A DNA stretch of 7,079 bases from the NCBI RefSeq assembly GCF_958350005.1, contig NZ_CATWFF010000108.1:1-7079 (forward strand). The letters run 5' to 3'. The position numbers and the translations under genes are program-made. Shown here one piece after another: positions 5,325-7,079 of this stretch (positions are counted from its first letter, which is position 1; each line of letters starts with the position of its first letter). Source of the DNA: an uncultured Megasphaera sp. GTDB taxonomy: Bacteria; Bacillota; Negativicutes; Veillonellales; Megasphaeraceae. The notes under the pieces are model-generated. The model was not told the origin of the DNA and did no database searches. It was given only the letters and a program-made list of their open reading frames with translations.

Positions 5325-6341
5325 ATGAATACACTGAAACCCAAACTGACCCTTCTCGACGCGGCACCGACGCCGCTTCAGTATCTGTCCGGCTTATCGC
5401 AGGAACTGTTCCGGGAGCTGTACATCAAGCGCGACGACCTGACGCCCCTGGGCGGCGGCGGCAACAAGCTGCGCAAACTGGAATACCTCATGTTTGACGC
5501 CGTAAACGCCCAGTCTACAGTCATCGTCACTGTCGGCGGCATCCAGACCAACCACGGCCGCCTGACAGCCGCCGTTGCCGCCAAGTACGGCCTGAAATGC
5601 ATTATCGCCGCTGTAGACGACTACGACGGCGAAATGAGTGCCAACCTGCTGCTGGACGGTATTTTCGGTGCCCACGTCGTCGTAAAAAAAGACGACGGCC
5701 GCGATAAGACGGTACAGCTTGAAGAAACGGTAAAAACCATTATGGAACGGGAAATCGCCAAAGGGGAACGAGTCTATTTCATCCCCATGGGCGGCAGCGA
5801 TATTACAGGCATGCTCGGCTACTACGACTGTGCTGCCGAACTTGACGCCCAGGCCAAAGCGCATCAGCTGGAAGGGGCCACCGTCTATGTCGCCGCCGGC
5901 AGTCTGGGAACGTATATGGGCCTGTACTGCGGCCTGAAAGCCATTCATTCGTCCCTGAAAGTGACGGGCATTGCCATTATGCCTATCGATGAAGACCGGC
6001 TCCACGCCTATTTCCAGGAAGCCAAAGAAGCTTATGGATTCGATTTTGACGACGCCGACATGCACATTGAAACAGGATATATCCGCAAAGGCTACAACGA
6101 GCCGGACCGTCACGTCCGCGAAGCCATCCTCACCATGGCCCGCCACGAAGGCATTCTCCTCGATCCCTGCTATACAGGGAAGATGTTTGCCGGCGTACTG
6201 GACATGATAAAAGAGAAAAAAATCAAGCTCGGCCGCCAGGTCATTCTGCTCCACACCGGCGGCATGCCCGGCTTATACACCAAATGCCACCGCACCAAAC
6301 TTGAAAAAGAACTGCAGGGACAGGTGGAACTGCTGCCTTAA
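5325..6341 (+). CDS. dcyD: PLP-dependent D-cysteine desulfhydrase (ACC deaminase family)
   Basis: This 338-residue cytosolic fold-type II PLP enzyme probably breaks D-cysteine into pyruvate, sulfide and ammonia. The PLP lysine is K48 in GGGGNKLRKLE. The cofactor/substrate loop GGIQTNHGR is at 71-79, and the phosphate-binding loop is AGSLGT (191-196). Two positions separate ACC deaminase (Glu296 and Leu323, Pseudomonas numbering) from D-cysteine desulfhydrase. Here they read T284 in DPCYTGK and T311 in LLHTGGMPGL, both desulfhydrase-like, so ACC deaminase activity is unlikely. One oddity is Thr75 where the family usually has Ser (QSNH to QTNH). The start is ATG 5325, backed by an SD; an in-frame ATG at 5298 would add nine residues without an SD. 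The gene is complete, monocistronic and divergent from the dehydrogenase. Substrate could also be another beta-substituted D-amino acid. Confidence 0.85.
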   Translation: MNTLKPKLTLLDAAPTPLQYLSGLSQELFRELYIKRDDLTPLGGGGNKLRKLEYLMFDAVNAQSTVIVTVGGIQTNHGRLTAAVAAKYGLKCIIAAVDDYDGEMSANLLLDGIFGAHVVVKKDDGRDKTVQLEETVKTIMEREIAKGERVYFIPMGGSDITGMLGYYDCAAELDAQAKAHQLEGATVYVAAGSLGTYMGLYCGLKAIHSSLKVTGIAIMPIDEDRLHAYFQEAKEAYGFDFDDADMHIETGYIRKGYNEPDRHVREAILTMARHEGILLDPCYTGKMFAGVLDMIKEKKIKLGRQVILLHTGGMPGLYTKCHRTKLEKELQGQVELLP

Positions 6342-6350
6342 ACTTTCAAG

Positions 6351-6371
6351 AAGCAAAGGCGCCCCTTGTTT
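6351..6371 (+). terminator. Weak hairpin after dcyD
   Basis: AAGG (6356-6359) pairs with CCTT (6364-6367) around CGCC. It extends outward with one bulged A and one wobble to AAGC/GTTT and is followed by CTCTATCC. It begins ten bases after the stop. The T content is inside the stem rather than after it, so it is a weak terminator at best. Confidence 0.3.
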
Positions 6372-6378
6372 CTCTATC

Positions 6379-6534
6379 CGGTATATCAAAGAGATTTGTG
6401 AAACAGCTTCTGGTCTGCCTGCACGGCCTATGGCCTCCCTGTGATACCCTATATTCCAAGTGGCGCATACACAGGGATTGTGCCGGGCGGACGGTCAAAG
6501 GGCTGTCGCCTCCCGGCACAAGAGGAATATACCG
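6379..6534. other. Structured block: possible unassigned RNA element
   Basis: CGGTATAT (6379-6386) is perfectly complementary to ATATACCG (6527-6534) and would enclose several stem-loops. These are CAAA/TTTG closed by a GAGA tetraloop (6387-6398), GGCC/GGCC (6425-6435), TCCCTGTG/CACAGGGA (6436-6443 with 6470-6477) and TTGTGCCGGG/CCCGGCACAA (6478-6487 with 6512-6521). The last has an inner GACGGT/GCTGTC stem (6490-6495 with 6502-6507) that pairs fully if wobbles are allowed. The two large stem-loops abut with no gap. The strand cannot be decided. It matches no RNA family I can recall. Confidence 0.35.
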
Positions 6535-6579
6535 TTGCTGACTGGAACTGCATACCTATGCTGGATGGATACCCTATAC

Positions 6580-6617
6580 TTTTTTGTAAAAAACGAAGTG
6601 CCCGTTATGACACTTCG
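6580..6617 (-). terminator. Minus-strand intrinsic terminator with no gene in view
   Basis: Read on the minus strand, CGAAGTG (6617-6611) pairs perfectly with CACTTCG (6600-6594) across a ten-base loop. It is followed immediately by six T (6593-6588), then AC and six A. This is a textbook Rho-independent terminator for transcription coming from the right. Only 60-odd bases and then the plus-strand IS30 end lie on that side, so the gene it served is not visible. Confidence 0.6.
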
Positions 6618-6627
6618 CAACACGTTC

Positions 6628-6643
6628 ACTGCACTTGTGCAGT
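6628..6643. repeat. 16-base palindrome ACTGCAC-TT-GTGCAGT
   Basis: Seven-base arms flank a two-base centre, which is more operator-like than hairpin-like. TATAAT (6650-6655) follows seven bases later but lacks a good -35. It may be a regulator-binding site of a gene displaced by the insertion. Confidence 0.35.
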
Positions 6644-6733
6644 ACAATATATAATGCTTTTTATGCTTTTATTTTGGCGGATTTACAATCTAAGTGCAAC
6701 AATAAGTTGAAATGAAAATGACACATGGATCTC

Positions 6734-6742
6734 TGCTATAAT
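6734..6742 (+). promoter_or_regulatory. Extended -10 promoter of the IS30 transposase
   Basis: TGCTATAAT is a perfect extended -10. No good -35 is found at normal spacing; TTGAAA at 6707-6712 is 24 bases away. It places transcription start near 6749, inside the IS end. Confidence 0.6.
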
Positions 6743-6780
6743 GGTGTTTGTAACGACAACCTTACGTTAGGAGAGATACC

Positions 6781-7079
6781 ATGTGCCACTACAACCATCT
6801 TATACTATCTAAACGAGAAAAGCTACTCTTTTTTCTGGCCAAAGGATATTCTTGTACTCAGATCGCTGCTGAACTGGGCAGAAACAAGTCCACGATTTCC
6901 CGCGAGCTGCATCGTAACGCATCGGGAAACCAGTATCTTCCCGTAGAGGCGCAAGCAAAAGCTCTCCAGCGTCATTTACACTGCCGGCCTCGGAAAAAGC
7001 TGGATAATCCGGCCTTGCTGGAAAAAGTAAAAGAACGGATTACCATGCATCAATGGTCTCCCGAAGAAATCTCTCATCG
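6781..7079 (+). CDS. IS30-family transposase, N-terminal part (cut by window end)
   Basis: The frame opens at ATG 6781 with AGGAG seven bases upstream and stays open for 99 codons to the window end. Residues about 9-41 form the IS30 helix-turn-helix: LSKREK, then the SCTQIAAELGRNKSTISREL pattern followed by HRN. YLPVEAQAKALQR and PRKKLDNPALLEKVKERI follow, then WSPEEIS, the conserved lead-in to the catalytic core. The DDE integrase domain is outside the window, so intactness cannot be judged. It inserts copies of its own element by cut-and-paste or circle intermediates, as known for IS30. Base use is less GC-rich than in the chromosomal genes, as expected for a mobile gene. Confidence 0.9.
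   Translation, partial: MCHYNHLILSKREKLLFFLAKGYSCTQIAAELGRNKSTISRELHRNASGNQYLPVEAQAKALQRHLHCRPRKKLDNPALLEKVKERITMHQWSPEEISH

Larger units (their letters stand above)
6342..6680. other. Non-coding, inverted-repeat-rich region
   Basis: About 340 bases between the dcyD stop and the probable IS30 end carry no credible gene. Open frames here have no SD and no recognisable protein features. The region holds a weak hairpin after dcyD, the structured block at 6379-6534, two copies of GATACCCTATA (6443-6453 and 6568-6578), a minus-strand terminator (6580-6617) and a 16-base palindrome (6628-6643). The part after about 6570 is clearly more AT-rich than the genes. Confidence 0.7.
6682..7079 (+). mobile_element. 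Left part of an IS30-family insertion sequence
   Basis: The transposase start, its own promoter and the upstream segment TTTACAATCTAAGTGCAACA (6682-6701) fit the left end of an IS30-type element. The GTGCAACAATAA core resembles the GCAACAGTTA seen in IS30 terminal repeats. The exact boundary is approximate because the right end and target duplication lie outside the window. Confidence 0.65.

Noticed and set aside
5394..6254. 286-codon open frame on the minus strand opposite dcyD.
   Set aside because: Antisense shadow of dcyD with no family features. The plus-strand frame has an SD and all catalytic motifs.
5107..6524. A 12-base sequence CTCTTGTGCCGG at 5107-5118 recurs inverted at 6513-6524, bracketing dcyD.
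   Set aside because: One or a few 12-base matches are expected by chance in 7 kb on two strands, and the flanks do not match. Not evidence for a transposon around dcyD.
6342..6680. The inverted-repeat region as a CRISPR array or a MITE.
   Set aside because: There are no regularly spaced repeats with unique spacers. No terminal inverted repeats with a flanking target duplication can be identified.
6441..6710. 89-codon open frame between dcyD and the IS element.
   Set aside because: No SD, no recognisable motif, it runs across the hairpins and terminator and enters the IS end. Composition looks non-coding.
1..7079. A coherent new defence or biosynthetic system.
   Set aside because: All genes belong to common transporter, metabolic, wall or transposase families and do not form a known or suggestive defence cluster.

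Overview
The window looks like a chromosomal stretch of an anaerobic Firmicutes-type bacterium. A Negativicutes/Megasphaera-like host is my best guess. The guess rests on strong Shine-Dalgarno (SD) sites of the AGGAGG/GAGGTGAT type, a GC-rich third-codon-position bias, a lactate/2-hydroxyacid dehydrogenase, and an L,D-transpeptidase fused to a copper-amine-oxidase-like stalk domain. The taxonomic placement is inference, because no rRNA or marker gene is present.

Layout. Positions 20-1192 (+) encode a 12-helix MFS drug-efflux-type transporter. It converges on a minus-strand cluster, and the two meet at a strong hairpin pair (1215-1279). Read in its own direction, the cluster is an L-2-hydroxyacid dehydrogenase of the LDH/MDH superfamily (4805-3852), an NCS2 xanthine/urate-type permease (3746-2406), and a secreted L,D-transpeptidase (2431-1286) whose start overlaps the permease end by 26 bases. 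A hairpin between the dehydrogenase and the permease may divide the cluster into two transcription units.

Positions 4806-5324 form a long intergenic region between divergent genes. It holds an extended -10 promoter for the dehydrogenase, a plus-strand intrinsic terminator with no recognisable gene in front of it, a candidate promoter overlapping that terminator's T tract, and a perfect 17-bp stem-loop in the presumed leader of the next gene. Positions 5325-6341 (+) encode a PLP enzyme of the D-cysteine desulfhydrase/ACC deaminase family, with residues pointing to D-cysteine desulfhydrase.

Positions 6342-6680 contain no credible gene but are dense in inverted repeats. They include two abutting stem-loops enclosed by a possible long-range stem, and a clear minus-strand intrinsic terminator whose own gene is not in view. 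From about 6682 to the window end lies the left end of an IS30-family insertion sequence with its promoter, RBS and the first 99 codons of its transposase. The insertion may have separated a minus-strand gene from its terminator.

The metabolic genes do not form one obvious pathway. The common ground is uptake and fermentation of small nitrogen- and sulfur-containing compounds and hydroxyacids, plus cell-wall remodelling. No defence system, CRISPR array, tRNA or known riboswitch was recognised. The least explained parts are the two structured intergenic regions.
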